Positions 26,367 to 35,620 of a stretch of 64,000 nucleotides of DNA are shown here, piece by piece. The notes beneath the pieces were generated by a model. That model was not told where the DNA came from. It saw only the letters and a list, made by a program, of their open reading frames with translations, and did no database searches. Numbering within the stretch: position 1 is the stretch's first letter; every line of letters begins with the position of its first letter. Position numbers and translations under genes: made by a program. This stretch comes from Synechococcus sp. CS-1332 (GTDB lineage: Bacteria; Cyanobacteriota; Cyanobacteriia; PCC-6307; Cyanobiaceae): the NCBI RefSeq assembly GCF_025127995.1, contig NZ_JAHLYP010000049.1, forward strand, positions 37,945-101,944. Direction: 5' to 3'.

Positions 26367-27860
26367 ATGAATCCTGACGCCATTCTTTTCGGTGCTTTTG
26401 AACGGCACAATTTTGGCGATCTCCTGATGGGTTTTGCCTTTGAGAGGCTTCTCAGACAGAAAGGAATCAACGCCATTCACGCCAGCATTCTTGACAACGA
26501 TCTCACAGCATGTGGCGGCACCAAGGTCCACTCCATCTTCAGCCTGCTGACCAACGGCCTAGACCCGACCATCCCGATTCTGCACGTCGGAGGCGAGACA
26601 GCATCCTGTTCCTTCAATGATGCCCTGGCCTGTGACTCTCCCGCAGCTCTGCCCTACCATCTCAAGGACATCATCAGCTCCGAAGTCCATCAGGAGCTGG
26701 GCACAGATCGGCCCTTCCCCTATCTGACACCACCGAAGGAGCGGATCACCAGAGCGTCGAAGCTCTGGGGACACAGACTCTTTTACGGTATCGGCCTCAC
26801 CCAACTGTCAGATGACAGGTCGCACAACGAAAGCTTGAGAGCCACATTGGCAGCGGCCAGCATGGTCAGCTTCAGAGATGCGCATTCCTTAAGCAATGCC
26901 AGAAGCCTGGGAATCGATCAGGCCACGTATGCCCCAGACATTGTGTTGTCCATCAGCCGATTGATGCCAGTCGTCAGGCCCGTGAAGCCTCGCTATCTTC
27001 TCATGCATTTCAATGGCAACTATCTGAGAAGAAACTCCGCCGCGCTGATCGATGCGCTGTCACAGATTGCCCCGCAATTCGAGGGCGGACTGAAGATCGG
27101 GCTGGCAGGCACTGCCAACTATCACGATTCACTGGACGAATTCTACCGATTCAGACAACTAGCCAAAGCATCTTCCGTTTTCATAGACGTTCTTCCTTCG
27201 GTTGACATCCTCACCATCTGCCAGCAGATTGCCAATGCCGCAGCGGTCGTATCGACCAGCCTTCACTACCGCATCGTCGCCAGATCCTATGGCGTGCCAC
27301 GACTGACCATGAACGTGCACAAGGTGAACTGCTGGTCAGACAGCAATGATGCCACCCATCCATACGGAATTGAGGCAGGCGAGCTGGCGATGGCCATCAA
27401 CGCTGTGATGCAATTGGGAAGCGGGGCGGAGGACAGCGGCCAGACGAAGGATCTGGCCATCATCGACAACCATATCGAGACCATCGCGGGGATCATCCAC
27501 ACCGCTGTGCCCAACCCCGAGAGGCCGGGACTGAGCAACTCCACGCCACTGCCCCCGGCACCATCCCCAGACCTGTGGATCGCCTCCATGGTCCGCTGCC
27601 TCGATAACCGGGAGACCGCCATCAGGTCGCAGGCCGAAATCATCAGGGGCCAGGACGCCGTCCTGTCCTCAAAGGCACGGTTGCTCAGGCGTCTGCTGAA
27701 GCTACTGATGGCGGCGGTTCTGCCAAAACGCCTGTCGGCGGCCTCCAGCACCAGCGGGGCGGAACGCCACGTCCAGGAAGTTCCTGAGGGATCACACGGA
27801 GTCGGTGATCCCCATGACCCGATCCACCCCCAGGGGGGCGTCCAGCGCATGGAGTCCTGA
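26367..27860 (+). CDS. Polysaccharide pyruvyl transferase family protein
   Basis: A 497-residue protein with the pyruvyltransferase pattern: ILFGAFERHNFGDLLMGFAF at the N-terminus, LHVGGE, MVSFRDAHSLSNARSLGI, and VVSTSLHYRIVARSYGVPRL near the active site. These enzymes move pyruvate from phosphoenolpyruvate onto sugars of surface polysaccharides as ketals. About 130 C-terminal residues are outside the usual domain and end in a helical and then low-complexity tail. The gene is AT-richer than yvcK upstream and is followed 2 bases later by the GH99-like gene, so the pair is probably one acquired unit. Confidence 0.8.
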   Translation: MNPDAILFGAFERHNFGDLLMGFAFERLLRQKGINAIHASILDNDLTACGGTKVHSIFSLLTNGLDPTIPILHVGGETASCSFNDALACDSPAALPYHLKDIISSEVHQELGTDRPFPYLTPPKERITRASKLWGHRLFYGIGLTQLSDDRSHNESLRATLAAASMVSFRDAHSLSNARSLGIDQATYAPDIVLSISRLMPVVRPVKPRYLLMHFNGNYLRRNSAALIDALSQIAPQFEGGLKIGLAGTANYHDSLDEFYRFRQLAKASSVFIDVLPSVDILTICQQIANAAAVVSTSLHYRIVARSYGVPRLTMNVHKVNCWSDSNDATHPYGIEAGELAMAINAVMQLGSGAEDSGQTKDLAIIDNHIETIAGIIHTAVPNPERPGLSNSTPLPPAPSPDLWIASMVRCLDNRETAIRSQAEIIRGQDAVLSSKARLLRRLLKLLMAAVLPKRLSAASSTSGAERHVQEVPEGSHGVGDPHDPIHPQGGVQRMES

Positions 27861-27862
27861 AG

Positions 27863-29020
27863 ATGGCCACGTTGAACTCAGAAAGCTCTCCCCAAAGGAG
27901 AGACGTCGGAAGTGCCAGCCATTCGTTTCCCGCGCATTCAGCCAAAGCCATTGCCTTCTACCTTCCCCAATTTCACCCAATACCGGAGAACGATCAGTGG
28001 TGGGGCAAGGGATTCACGGAATGGCGAAACGTCACCAAGGCACGATCGCTGTATCCCCATCACTACCAGCCGCACCTACCGGCGGATCTTGGCTTCTATG
28101 ACCTGCGCCTGCCGGAAGTGCGCCAGGCCCAGGCGGAACTGGCCCAGGCGTTTGGCCTGCATGGCTTCTGCTACTACCACTACTGGTTCAATGGCCGGCG
28201 CATTCTGCAGCGTCCGTTTGAAGACGTGCTGGCTTCAGGTGAGCCCGATTTCCCCTTCTGTCTGTGCTGGGCCAATGAAAACTGGACCCGGCGCTGGGAC
28301 GGATCCGATGATGAGATTCTTCTTGAGCAGATCTACAGCGAACAAGACGACCGCGATCATCTGATTTCCTTGTTGACAGCCTTCCGGGATCCTCGCTACA
28401 TCAGGATCGAGGGCAAACCGTTGTTTCTGGTCTACCGCACAGGCGCCCTGCCCCACCCGGCCCGGACCGCAGAGATCTGGCGTTCGATTGCCCATGCCCA
28501 CGGCCTGGGAGATCTTTATCTCGTTTCCGTTGAATCCAAGGAGAGTGAGATCCACAACCCCCACGACTTCGGCTTTGATGCGGCCGTGGAATTTCAGCCC
28601 TGCTGGCCGATACTGGCTTCGCTCCGCCACCAGACCCCCAGCCTCCGGGAAAGGGTCAAGGGCCTGATCAAGAAGGAATCACCGGGGAAAAGCATCCACC
28701 GGGTTGTCAGCTATGCGGAGGTCTGCCAGGCCGCCCTCTCCAGGCCTGTGCCGTCCTACCCCCGCTTCCCCTGTGTCACGCCCTCCTGGGACAACACGGC
28801 CCGCCGGCGCTGGGGAGGGATCATCCTCCAGGATGCGACGCCGGATCGCTATGGCCACTGGCTCAGGCAGACCGTGGAACGCCTCCCTTCCCACGGTCTG
28901 CCCGAACCGGTCGTATTCATCAACGCCTGGAACGAGTGGGCGGAGGGCAACCACCTGGAACCCGACCAGCGCTGGGGAACCCGCTACCTAGAAGAAACGC
29001 TTGCGGCACTCAGCGGCTGA
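27863..29020 (+). CDS. Glycoside hydrolase 99-like (WbsX-type) domain protein
   Basis: A 385-residue protein of the GH99-like / WbsX group found in O-antigen and capsule loci. It shows AIAFYLPQFHPIPEND, GFTEWRNVTKA, GLHGFCYYHYWFNGRRIL, PFCLCWANENWTRRWDG and VVFINAWNEWAEGNHLEPD, in the expected order. Some members act on mannan-type glycans, but most are uncharacterised; the function here is unknown beyond a link to surface glycan. It begins 2 bases after the pyruvyltransferase stop and is convergent with ndhJ, with 5 bases between stops. Confidence 0.85.
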   Translation: MATLNSESSPQRRDVGSASHSFPAHSAKAIAFYLPQFHPIPENDQWWGKGFTEWRNVTKARSLYPHHYQPHLPADLGFYDLRLPEVRQAQAELAQAFGLHGFCYYHYWFNGRRILQRPFEDVLASGEPDFPFCLCWANENWTRRWDGSDDEILLEQIYSEQDDRDHLISLLTAFRDPRYIRIEGKPLFLVYRTGALPHPARTAEIWRSIAHAHGLGDLYLVSVESKESEIHNPHDFGFDAAVEFQPCWPILASLRHQTPSLRERVKGLIKKESPGKSIHRVVSYAEVCQAALSRPVPSYPRFPCVTPSWDNTARRRWGGIILQDATPDRYGHWLRQTVERLPSHGLPEPVVFINAWNEWAEGNHLEPDQRWGTRYLEETLAALSG

Positions 29021-29025
29021 GGCGT

Positions 29026-29622
29026 TCAGTAGGCATCCTGCATTTCATAGAAGTCAGGCTGCACGTAATCTTTGCGCAGCGGAAAACCCTTCCAGTCCTC
29101 GGGCATCAGCAGGCGCTTGGGGTGGGGATGGCCTTCATAGGTGATGCCGAACATGTCGAAGGTTTCACGCTCCTGCCAGTCGGCGCCGCGGAACAGGCCG
29201 TAAAGGCTGGGGATCGTCAGGGCACCGTCGCGGGGCAGGAACACCTTCAGGCGCACTTCCTCCGGACGGGCCTCCGCCGGCAGGGGGGCGTTGCCGCCGG
29301 CGAGGGTCGTCAGCTGATCGAGCATCGCGCCCATCTTCACCAGGTGATAGAAGCTCACCAGCCGCCCGCCCGGCCCCTCGTCGTAGCCGCCCTGGCACTG
29401 CAGATAATCGAAGCCCGAGGCCTTCAGGGCCGTGGCCACCAGGGGCAAGGCGGAAGGCTCCACCCCCAGCATCTCCACGCCCTCATGGTCGGGGCCCAGG
29501 GACAGGGCATCGAATCCCTGGCCGCCCAGCCAGGTCCCCACCGGCCCGATGGCGGGCGCCGCGATGGCAGCGGAGTCTGTGGACCCGGAGGTGACCGGGG
29601 TGAGAGCGGACTCCTCAGGCAT
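29026..29622 (-). CDS. ndhJ: NAD(P)H-quinone oxidoreductase subunit J
   Basis: A 198-residue NdhJ, a hydrophilic subunit of the thylakoid NDH-1 complex used in respiration, cyclic electron flow and CO2 uptake. The signature [20 protein letters not shown], followed by [18 protein letters not shown] at the C-terminus, is diagnostic of the 30-kDa subunit family. The ATG at 29622 overlaps the 3' end of ndhK by 8 bases, so translation is coupled. The first 25 residues are Ser/Ala/Thr-rich and variable. Confidence 0.95.
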   Translation of the reverse strand: MPEESALTPVTSGSTDSAAIAAPAIGPVGTWLGGQGFDALSLGPDHEGVEMLGVEPSALPLVATALKASGFDYLQCQGGYDEGPGGRLVSFYHLVKMGAMLDQLTTLAGGNAPLPAEARPEEVRLKVFLPRDGALTIPSLYGLFRGADWQERETFDMFGITYEGHPHPKRLLMPEDWKGFPLRKDYVQPDFYEMQDAY

Positions 29623-30370
29623 TGGTGCTGGTGGCGGTGGGAACAGTGACGCCGGTGGCGCTACCTGAGGCAGCCATCGGCAGGCCAGCAGCGGCGGCCA
29701 GAGCCGCCTGCTGGGTTTCGGCCCGCAGGTAGGCACCGGTGACGATCGGATCGATCCGCTTCATCTGGTGGGGGATGGTGCAGTAGCGATGGGTGGGGCG
29801 CAGGTTGCCGCGCTCGGCGAAAGTTTCGTTGCCCACCTTTTTGCGCAGCTTGATCACCGCATCAAAGATCGCTTCAGGCCGGGGCGGACATCCCGGCAGG
29901 TAGAGGTCCACCGGGATCAGCTTGTCGACACCGCGCACCGCCGTGGTGGAGTCGGCGGAGAACATGCCACCGGTGATCGTGCAGGCCCCCATGGCAATCA
30001 CGTACTTGGGCTCCGGCATCTGTTCGTAGAGCCGCACCAGCGCCGGGCCCATCTTCATCGTGACGGTGCCGGCCACGATCAGCAGATCGGCCTGGCGGGG
30101 GCTGGAACGGGGCACCAGGCCGAAACGGTCGAAGTCAAAGCGGGAGCCGATCAGGGCGGCGAACTCGATGAAGCAGCAGGCCGTGCCGTAGAGCAGCGGC
30201 CAGAGGCTGCTCAGCCGGGCCCAGTTGTGCAGGTCGTCGAGGCTGGTGAGAATGATGTTCTCGGACAGGTCGGCGGTGACACCGGGGGCGCCCACGGGGC
30301 CGCAACTGGCTTCACGAAGATCGCGGAGCGCATCGACGGACAGGGAGGCTGCAGGGGGGGTGAGGGTCAT
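29615..30370 (-). CDS. ndhK: NAD(P)H-quinone oxidoreductase subunit K
   Basis: A 251-residue NdhK, which carries the N2-type [4Fe-4S] cluster next to the quinone site of NDH-1. Cluster cysteines are visible in [10 protein letters not shown], in [11 protein letters not shown] and in [11 protein letters not shown]. The N-terminal 30 residues and the Ala/Thr-rich C-terminal 40 residues extend beyond the conserved core. It lies between ndhC (15 bases upstream) and ndhJ (8-base overlap) in the usual cyanobacterial ndhC-ndhK-ndhJ operon. Confidence 0.96.
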   Translation of the reverse strand: MTLTPPAASLSVDALRDLREASCGPVGAPGVTADLSENIILTSLDDLHNWARLSSLWPLLYGTACCFIEFAALIGSRFDFDRFGLVPRSSPRQADLLIVAGTVTMKMGPALVRLYEQMPEPKYVIAMGACTITGGMFSADSTTAVRGVDKLIPVDLYLPGCPPRPEAIFDAVIKLRKKVGNETFAERGNLRPTHRYCTIPHQMKRIDPIVTGAYLRAETQQAALAAAAGLPMAASGSATGVTVPTATSTNA

Positions 30371-30385
30371 GGTGGGGGGTATTGC

Positions 30386-30748
30386 TCAGCTCCACTCCAG
30401 GGCGCCCTTGCGCCAGGCGTAGGCGAGGGCCAGCACCAGGATGGAGATGAAGATCAGGGCCTCGATGAACGCCAGCAGACCCAGCCGGTGGAAGGCCACC
30501 GCCCAGGGATAGAGGAACACAGTCTCGACATCGAAGATGACGAAGACCAGGGCAAACATGTAATAGCGGATGTTGAACTGAATCCAGGCGCCGCCGATCG
30601 GCTCCATCCCCGACTCATAGGTGAGCTGGCGCTCCCCCTGGCGGCTCTTGGGGGCCAGAAGCTTGTTGGCCACCAGCGCCAGCACCGGAACGGCCGTCGA
30701 AATCAGCAGGAAGCCCAGAAAGGCGTCGTAGCCGGAGAGCACGAACAT
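30386..30748 (-). CDS. ndhC: NAD(P)H-quinone oxidoreductase subunit 3
   Basis: A 120-residue NdhC with three membrane helices, part of the membrane arm of NDH-1. The loop [26 protein letters not shown] is diagnostic in content, including the ESGMEP and NIRYY elements. The ATG at 30748 ([10 protein letters not shown]) gives the exact usual length; an in-frame start 24 bases further up is less likely. It heads the ndhC-ndhK-ndhJ operon and is divergent from rubA, with about 90 bases shared as upstream region. Confidence 0.95.
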   Translation of the reverse strand: MFVLSGYDAFLGFLLISTAVPVLALVANKLLAPKSRQGERQLTYESGMEPIGGAWIQFNIRYYMFALVFVIFDVETVFLYPWAVAFHRLGLLAFIEALIFISILVLALAYAWRKGALEWS

Positions 30749-30809
30749 CGGCAGACCCAACCTGGCGCGCATTCTGCCACCTGTCTCCAGGGGCTGGGGT
30801 AGCCGTCGA

Positions 30810-30815
30810 TAGACT
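30810..30815 (+). promoter_or_regulatory. Possible -10 element for the rubA-psb operon
   Basis: The hexamer TAGACT lies 24 bases before the ATG at 30839. No good -35 is visible. If this is the -10 element, transcription would begin near 30822, which favours the start at 30839 over the ATG at 30824. Confidence 0.3.
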
Positions 30816-30838
30816 CAGCTGGTATGGCCAGGCACGGG

Positions 30839-31249
30839 ATGAGCACGGAACCGCCCACGGAACTGCCAACCGAGGCCCCAACCGAGGCCCCGATCGAGGC
30901 GCCCGCCGAGGCGCCCGAAGCCGTCGTTGACGACCCCGCCACCCACCGCTTCGAGTGCCGCAGTTGCGGCTTCGTCTACGACCCGGGTGAAGGGGTCAAG
31001 AAGCTGGCGATTCCCGCCGGCACCTCCTTCCTCGACCTCGACCCGGTGGGCTTCCGCTGCCCCGTGTGCCGCAGCCGGGTGGGTGCCTTCAAGGACATCG
31101 GCCCCCGCAACAAGCCCAGCGGCTTCGAGGAGAACCTCAACTTCGGCCTGGGGGTGAACCGCCTCACCCCCGGCCAGAAGAACGTGCTGATCTTCGGCGG
31201 TTTCGCCCTGGCGTTCGCCTTCTTCCTCTCCCTTTACTCCCTGCGTTGA
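30839..31249 (+). CDS. rubA: Membrane-anchored rubredoxin RubA (photosystem assembly)
   Basis: A 136-residue rubredoxin with a C-terminal membrane anchor. The iron is held by Cys40 and Cys43 (ECRSCGFVYDP) and Cys74 and Cys77 (RCPVCRSR). The helix VLIFGGFALAFAFFLSLYSL at about 116-135 anchors it in the thylakoid. RubA is known to be needed for photosystem assembly in cyanobacteria and plants. The N-terminal 30 residues are a Pro/Glu/Ala/Thr-rich repeat region. An ATG at 30824 would add five residues. The stop overlaps the ycf48 start (TGATG). Confidence 0.93.
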   Translation: MSTEPPTELPTEAPTEAPIEAPAEAPEAVVDDPATHRFECRSCGFVYDPGEGVKKLAIPAGTSFLDLDPVGFRCPVCRSRVGAFKDIGPRNKPSGFEENLNFGLGVNRLTPGQKNVLIFGGFALAFAFFLSLYSLR

Positions 31250-32289
31250 TGCCTGCGCCCTTCCCTGCCCTGCCGGCCATCCTGCGCCCGCTGCGCCCCT
31301 TGCTCAGCCTGGTGCTGTCCCTCGTGCTCGCCTTCGGTCTCACGGGCTGCGTCACCACGGGTCTGCCCACGGCGGCCGCCAGCCCCTGGCAGTCGGTGCC
31401 CCTGGACACCCGCTCCAACCCCCTCGACGTGGCCTTCACCAGCGCCGACCACGGCTTTCTGGTGGGCAGCAACCGGCTGATCATGGAAACCGACGACGGA
31501 GGCGCCAGCTGGCAGGAGCGGGCCCTTGATCTGCCCGAGGAGGAGAACTTCCGCCTGATCAGCATCGATTTCAGAGGCGATGAGGGCTGGATCGTGGGCC
31601 AGCCGGGCCTGCTGCTGCACAGCGACGATGCCGGCAAGAGCTGGAGCCGCCTATTGCTCGACACCAAGCTCCCGGGGGAGCCCTATCTGGTCACGGCCCA
31701 GGGGCCGAAAAGCGCCGAGCTGGCCACCAACGTGGGTGCCGTGTATCGCACCGCCGATGCCGGCTCCAGTTGGCAGGCCCTGGTGGGTGATGCCGCCGGC
31801 GCCATCCGTGACCTGCGCCGCAGCCCCGAGGGCGACTACGTCAGCGTCAGCAGCCTGGGCAACTTCTTCGCCACCTGGGAACCCGGCCAGCCCGCCTGGC
31901 AGGTGCATCAGCGGGTCAGCAGCCAGCGGCTGCAGTCGATGGGCTTCCAGCCCGACGGCCATCTCTGGATGGTGGCCCGGGGGGCCCAACTGCGCTTCGA
32001 CGGTGACCCAAGCACCGCTGAAACAACCGAGAGCGGCGACTGGAGCAAGCCGGTGATCCCGATCACCAACGGCTATGGCTATCTCGACATGGCCTGGGAT
32101 CCCCGCGGCGCCATCTGGACCGGCGGCGGCAACGGCACCCTGTTGGTGAGCAACGATGCCGGCGCCAGCTGGCAGAGAGATCCAGTGGGCAGCGAGCAGC
32201 CAACCAACTTCTCGCGGATCGTTTTTGCCCCCGGCGGCAAGGGCTTCGTCCTGGGCGAGCGGGGCGTGCTGCTGCGCTGGGTGGGCTGA
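31249..32289 (+). CDS. ycf48: Photosystem II assembly factor Ycf48 (HCF136)
   Basis: A 346-residue Ycf48. The signal peptide ends in a lipobox, LTGC with Cys34, so the protein is a lumenal lipoprotein. The rest is a beta-propeller of repeats with Asp-Gly-Gly/Ala-x-Ser-Trp signatures (DDGGASWQERAL, DDAGKSWSRLLL, ADAGSSWQAL, NDAGASWQRD). Ycf48 binds precursor D1 and helps form the early photosystem II reaction centre. It sits between rubA and psbE, the standard order in cyanobacteria, and its start overlaps the rubA stop. Confidence 0.95.
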   Translation: MPAPFPALPAILRPLRPLLSLVLSLVLAFGLTGCVTTGLPTAAASPWQSVPLDTRSNPLDVAFTSADHGFLVGSNRLIMETDDGGASWQERALDLPEEENFRLISIDFRGDEGWIVGQPGLLLHSDDAGKSWSRLLLDTKLPGEPYLVTAQGPKSAELATNVGAVYRTADAGSSWQALVGDAAGAIRDLRRSPEGDYVSVSSLGNFFATWEPGQPAWQVHQRVSSQRLQSMGFQPDGHLWMVARGAQLRFDGDPSTAETTESGDWSKPVIPITNGYGYLDMAWDPRGAIWTGGGNGTLLVSNDAGASWQRDPVGSEQPTNFSRIVFAPGGKGFVLGERGVLLRWVG

Positions 32290-32376
32290 ACTGCGTCCCT
32301 CTGTAACCAACCCCCCGACCCGCTCCCGCCAGCCGCTGGCCGACCCCTAGGATCTTCGGGCTGAACGCTTGTTGCT

Positions 32377-32631
32377 ATGGCTGCCGGCTCCACAGGGGAA
32401 CGCCCGTTCTTCGAGATCATCACAAGCATCCGCTACTGGGTCATCCACGCGGTGACATTGCCGGCCATCTTCCTGGCGGGCTTCATGTTCGTGTCCACCG
32501 GCTTGGCCTACGACGCCTTCGGCACGCCCCGTCCGGATGCCTACTTCCAGGCCCAGGAAACCAAGGCTCCTGTTGTGAGTCAGCGTTACGAGGGCAAGAG
32601 CAGCCTTGATCTGCGCCTCCAGGAACCATGA
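32377..32631 (+). CDS. psbE: Cytochrome b559 subunit alpha
   Basis: An 84-residue PsbE. The single membrane helix follows [20 protein letters not shown], in which His24 is the axial heme ligand. The helix is followed by the lumenal segment [10 protein letters not shown]. PsbE and PsbF share one heme and are essential for photosystem II assembly. The stop overlaps the psbF start by 4 bases (ATGA). About 87 bases separate it from ycf48; a TAGGAT hexamer near 32348 could be a -10 box for a separate psbEFLJ promoter, without a clear -35. Confidence 0.97.
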   Translation: MAAGSTGERPFFEIITSIRYWVIHAVTLPAIFLAGFMFVSTGLAYDAFGTPRPDAYFQAQETKAPVVSQRYEGKSSLDLRLQEP

Positions 32632-32765
32632 CCCAGTCCACCGCTCCCACCACGCCGCGCAACTATCCGATCTTCACGGTGCGTTGGCTGTCCGTCCACG
32701 CCCTCGGCATTCCCACGGTTTTCTTCCTGGGTGCCCTGGCCGCCATGCAGTTCGTCCGTCGCTGA
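32628..32765 (+). CDS. psbF: Cytochrome b559 subunit beta
   Basis: A 45-residue PsbF reading [20 protein letters not shown] and then [20 protein letters not shown]. His24 is the second axial heme ligand of cytochrome b559. The length and sequence are standard. Its ATG overlaps the psbE stop, and psbL begins 7 bases after its stop. Confidence 0.97.
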   Translation: MTQSTAPTTPRNYPIFTVRWLSVHALGIPTVFFLGALAAMQFVRR

Positions 32766-32772
32766 GACATCC

Positions 32773-32892
32773 ATGCAGCGCAATTCCAACCCCAACAACC
32801 TGCCGGTCGAACTGAACCGCACCAGCCTTTACCTGGGCCTGCTGTTCGTGTTCGTCATCGGCATCCTCTTCTCCAGCTACTTCTTCAACTGA
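32773..32892 (+). CDS. psbL: Photosystem II reaction center protein L
   Basis: A 39-residue PsbL that begins [20 protein letters not shown] and ends FSSYFFN, with one membrane helix. PsbL lies at the photosystem II monomer interface and affects the QA site. The length is exactly typical. It is the third gene of the psbEFLJ operon. Confidence 0.97.
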   Translation: MQRNSNPNNLPVELNRTSLYLGLLFVFVIGILFSSYFFN

Positions 32893-32910
32893 TCGGGAGG
32901 CACCCCATCC

Positions 32911-33111
32911 ATGAGCGGCAAAAAATCCTCACTTCCTGACGGCCGTATTCCCGACCGCCTTCCCGATGGCCGCCCGGCCGTGGCCTGGAAGAGTCGTTGG
33001 ACCGAAGGGGTTCTACCCCTCTGGATGGTGGCTACCGCCGGTGGCATGGCCGTCATCTTCGTGGTCGGCCTGTTCTTCTACGGCGCCTACGTGGGCGTTG
33101 GTTCGGCCTGA
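32911..33111 (+). CDS. psbJ: Photosystem II reaction center protein J
   Basis: A 66-residue PsbJ with a variable N-terminus ([20 protein letters not shown]) and the conserved helix region [20 protein letters not shown] followed by [12 protein letters not shown]. PsbJ contributes to electron flow from QA to QB. A strong ribosome site, GGGAGG, is 11 bases upstream. The operon terminator follows 42 bases after the stop. Confidence 0.96.
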   Translation: MSGKKSSLPDGRIPDRLPDGRPAVAWKSRWTEGVLPLWMVATAGGMAVIFVVGLFFYGAYVGVGSA

Positions 33112-33153
33112 TCCAGCCCAGCAGCAAGCCCCGACTAGTCCCCACTAGTGGTC

Positions 33154-33182
33154 AGCGCTCTCCCCCGCGAGAGCGCTTTTTT
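33154..33182 (+). terminator. Intrinsic terminator after psbEFLJ
   Basis: A perfect 9-base stem (AGCGCTCTC paired with GAGAGCGCT) with a 6-base loop is followed directly by a T tract. It ends the rubA-ycf48-psbEFLJ transcription unit, 42 bases after the psbJ stop and before the convergent hisS. Confidence 0.93.
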
Positions 33183-33223
33183 ATGTCCAGTGATCTGGCC
33201 TCTCTGATCTGGTCTCTCTGCCT

Positions 33224-34546
33224 TCAGGCGTCCAGCTGATCGATGCTGAGCGCCAGGAAGTCCGTCTCGCTCAGGAGTCGGTCCATCTGTATCTCCCCAC
33301 CCTCGGCTCGCCGCCCGCCGCCGCCCGCCACCAGGAGCATCAGCCGCACGGTGCCATTGGCGGCCTCCTCATCCCCAAGCAGCAGCGCCCAGCGGGCCCC
33401 ACTGCGGCGGGCTCGCTTCAGCTGCTTGTCAAAGCCTGCGCCCGAGAGATCCACCTGAACGGCCAGCGGCTCCCCGGGCCGATGGCGACACTGACGGGCC
33501 AGCCGCATGGCGTAGGCCTCGCCCTCCACCCCCCGGCTCACCACGTAGAGGTCGGGCGCCGCGGTTGGCCGCTGTTCTGCGCTCTCGTCCTGCAGTGCCT
33601 GGCTGAGCAGCAGCACCAGCCGCTCCATGCCCAGGGCCCAGCCAACGGCAGGCGTTGGGGGGCCGCCCAACTGCTCCACCAGGCCGTCGTAACGCCCACC
33701 ACCGCAGACCGTTGCCTGGGCCCCCAGCTGGCTGCTGGTGATCTCGAAGGCGGTGTGGCCGTAGTAGTCGAGGCCACGTACCAGGCGGGGATTGAGCCGG
33801 AAGGGGATGGCGAGGGCCTCGAGGCCCTGCCGCACCCGCAGGAAGCGCTCACGGCTCTCATCACTGAGGGCGTCGGCCAGGGTGGGGGCCCCGGCCAGAA
33901 GCGCCTGGGTCTGGGCGTTCTTGGAATCGAGCACCCGCAGGGGGTTGGTGCTGATGCGCTGCTGGGAGTCGGGATCCAGATCCTCGCGATGGGCCTCCAG
34001 CCAGGTGACCAGATCGCTGCGGTAGCGCAGGCGGTCGTCGGAACTGCCCAGGGAGTTGAGCTCCAGCGACAGGCCGCCCACCCCCAGATCCATCAACAGA
34101 TCCCAGGCGATGGCGATGGCCTCCACGTCGCTGCGCGGATCGGCATGGCCGAGAAACTCCAGACCGATCTGGTGAAACTGCCTCTGGCGGCCGGCCTGGG
34201 GCCGCTCATAGCGGAACATCGGGCCGCCGTACCAGAGCCGCTGGGGCCCCTGGGCCACCAGGCCATGCTGGATGGCGGCCCGCACCACCGAGGCGGTGCC
34301 TTCCGGCCGCAGGGTGCAGTGGCGCTCGCCCCGGTCCTCGAAGCTGTACATCTCCTTGCCCACCACGTCGGTGGCCTCACCGATACCCCGGGCAAACAGC
34401 TCGGTCACCTCCAGCAGCGGCGTGCGGATCTCCTCGACAGCGGCCCTGCGGAAGTGGTCCCGGGCCGTGGCTTCGATCCGCTGCCAGAAGGGGGTCTGAC
34501 CGGGCAGCAGGTCGACCATGCCCCGCAGGCTCTGGAGCGGTTTCAA
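33224..34546 (-). CDS. hisS: Histidine-tRNA ligase
   Basis: A 440-residue class II aminoacyl-tRNA synthetase specific for histidine. Motif 2 is in [15 protein letters not shown] (about 76-90), and the histidine-specific motifs [15 protein letters not shown] and [14 protein letters not shown] are present, with the motif 3 region [12 protein letters not shown]. The anticodon-binding domain ends with a short Gly/Arg-rich insertion ([11 protein letters not shown]) before the last helix. The protein starts [15 protein letters not shown], as is usual for cyanobacterial HisS. It is convergent with the psb operon. Confidence 0.96.
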   Translation of the reverse strand: MKPLQSLRGMVDLLPGQTPFWQRIEATARDHFRRAAVEEIRTPLLEVTELFARGIGEATDVVGKEMYSFEDRGERHCTLRPEGTASVVRAAIQHGLVAQGPQRLWYGGPMFRYERPQAGRQRQFHQIGLEFLGHADPRSDVEAIAIAWDLLMDLGVGGLSLELNSLGSSDDRLRYRSDLVTWLEAHREDLDPDSQQRISTNPLRVLDSKNAQTQALLAGAPTLADALSDESRERFLRVRQGLEALAIPFRLNPRLVRGLDYYGHTAFEITSSQLGAQATVCGGGRYDGLVEQLGGPPTPAVGWALGMERLVLLLSQALQDESAEQRPTAAPDLYVVSRGVEGEAYAMRLARQCRHRPGEPLAVQVDLSGAGFDKQLKRARRSGARWALLLGDEEAANGTVRLMLLVAGGGGRRAEGGEIQMDRLLSETDFLALSIDQLDA

Positions 34547-34591
34547 GACGGTGGAGATCAGCGGAAATTCATTGTGCCCGAAGGGGTCGGC

Positions 34592-35620
34592 TCAGCCGCC
34601 GTGGAAGTCCTTGAACCAGGCAGCGAAGCGGGAGATTCCCGCCTCGATCGGAGTGGAGGGGCGGAACCCCACCCAGGCCGCCAGGGCTGTGGTGTCGGCG
34701 GCGGTAGCCGGCACGTCGCCGGGCTGCATGGGCTGCAGATCCATGATCGCGGGGCGTCCGAGGGCCTGCTCCAGCAGCGCGATGAACTGCAGCAGGGGCA
34801 CCGGCTGGGCATTGCCGATGTTGAAGATCCGGTGGGGGGCGGCGGCGGTGGCCGGGTTGGGATGCAGCGGGTCGAAGCCAGGATCTGCTGTGGCGGGCTT
34901 GTCGAGGCAGCGGATCACCCCTTCAACGATGTCATCGATGTAGGTGAAATCCCGCTCCATGCGGCCCTGGTTGAACACCCGGATCGGTTCACCCGCCAGG
35001 ATCGCCTTGGCGAACAGCATCGGCGCCATGTCGGGCCGCCCCCAGGGGCCGTAGACGGTGAAAAAGCGCAGGCCGGTGGCCGGCAGGCCGTAGAGATGGC
35101 TGTAGGTGTGGGCCATCAATTCATTGGCCTTCTTGGTGGCCGCGTACAGGCTCACCGGATGGTTCACCGGATCCTGCTCACAGAAGGGCATGTGGCGATT
35201 GCCGCCGTAGATCGAGCTGCTCGACGCATACACCAGATGGTCCACGGCCCCATGGCGGCAGGCCTCAAGGATCGTGGCGAAGCCCACCAGATTGCTCTGG
35301 ATGTAGAGCGAGGGATTATCAATCGAATGGCGCACACCGGCCTGGGCGGCCAGATGCAGCACCCGCGTGGGCCGCTCGGCGGCGAACAGTGCCGTGACCC
35401 CTTCAGAGTCCACTAGGTCGAGCTGATGGAAGCGAAAAGCACCTGGCTGGGCCATCCCCTCAAGCCGCTCCAGCCGGGCCCGCTTCAGGGCCGGGTCGTA
35501 GTAGGCGTTGAGATTGTCGAGCCCGATCACCCGATCGCCACGGGCCAGCAACGCCTCAGCCACAGCCCCTCCGATGAAGCCGGCGACCCCGGAGACGAGG
35601 ATCGGTGCCTTGGCCGTCAA
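34592..35620 (-). CDS. UDP-glucuronate 4-epimerase-like NAD-dependent epimerase
   Basis: A 342-residue extended SDR enzyme that probably interconverts UDP-glucuronate and UDP-galacturonate. The Rossmann motif GVAGFIG is at residues 11-17, the catalytic YAATK (Tyr-x3-Lys) is in [20 protein letters not shown], and the segment [14 protein letters not shown] matches the CapI/UDP-glucuronate epimerase subgroup. Its start overlaps the stop of the UDP-xylose synthase gene by 4 bases, and UDP-glucose dehydrogenase lies just upstream. That order places it downstream of UDP-glucuronate production. A different uronate substrate is possible. Confidence 0.88.
   Translation of the reverse strand: MTAKAPILVSGVAGFIGGAVAEALLARGDRVIGLDNLNAYYDPALKRARLERLEGMAQPGAFRFHQLDLVDSEGVTALFAAERPTRVLHLAAQAGVRHSIDNPSLYIQSNLVGFATILEACRHGAVDHLVYASSSSIYGGNRHMPFCEQDPVNHPVSLYAATKKANELMAHTYSHLYGLPATGLRFFTVYGPWGRPDMAPMLFAKAILAGEPIRVFNQGRMERDFTYIDDIVEGVIRCLDKPATADPGFDPLHPNPATAAAPHRIFNIGNAQPVPLLQFIALLEQALGRPAIMDLQPMQPGDVPATAADTTALAAWVGFRPSTPIEAGISRFAAWFKDFHGG

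Noticed and set aside
33482..35416. Plus-strand open frame of about 640 codons opposite hisS and the uronate epimerase
   Set aside because: It crosses two well-supported genes and has no family signature.
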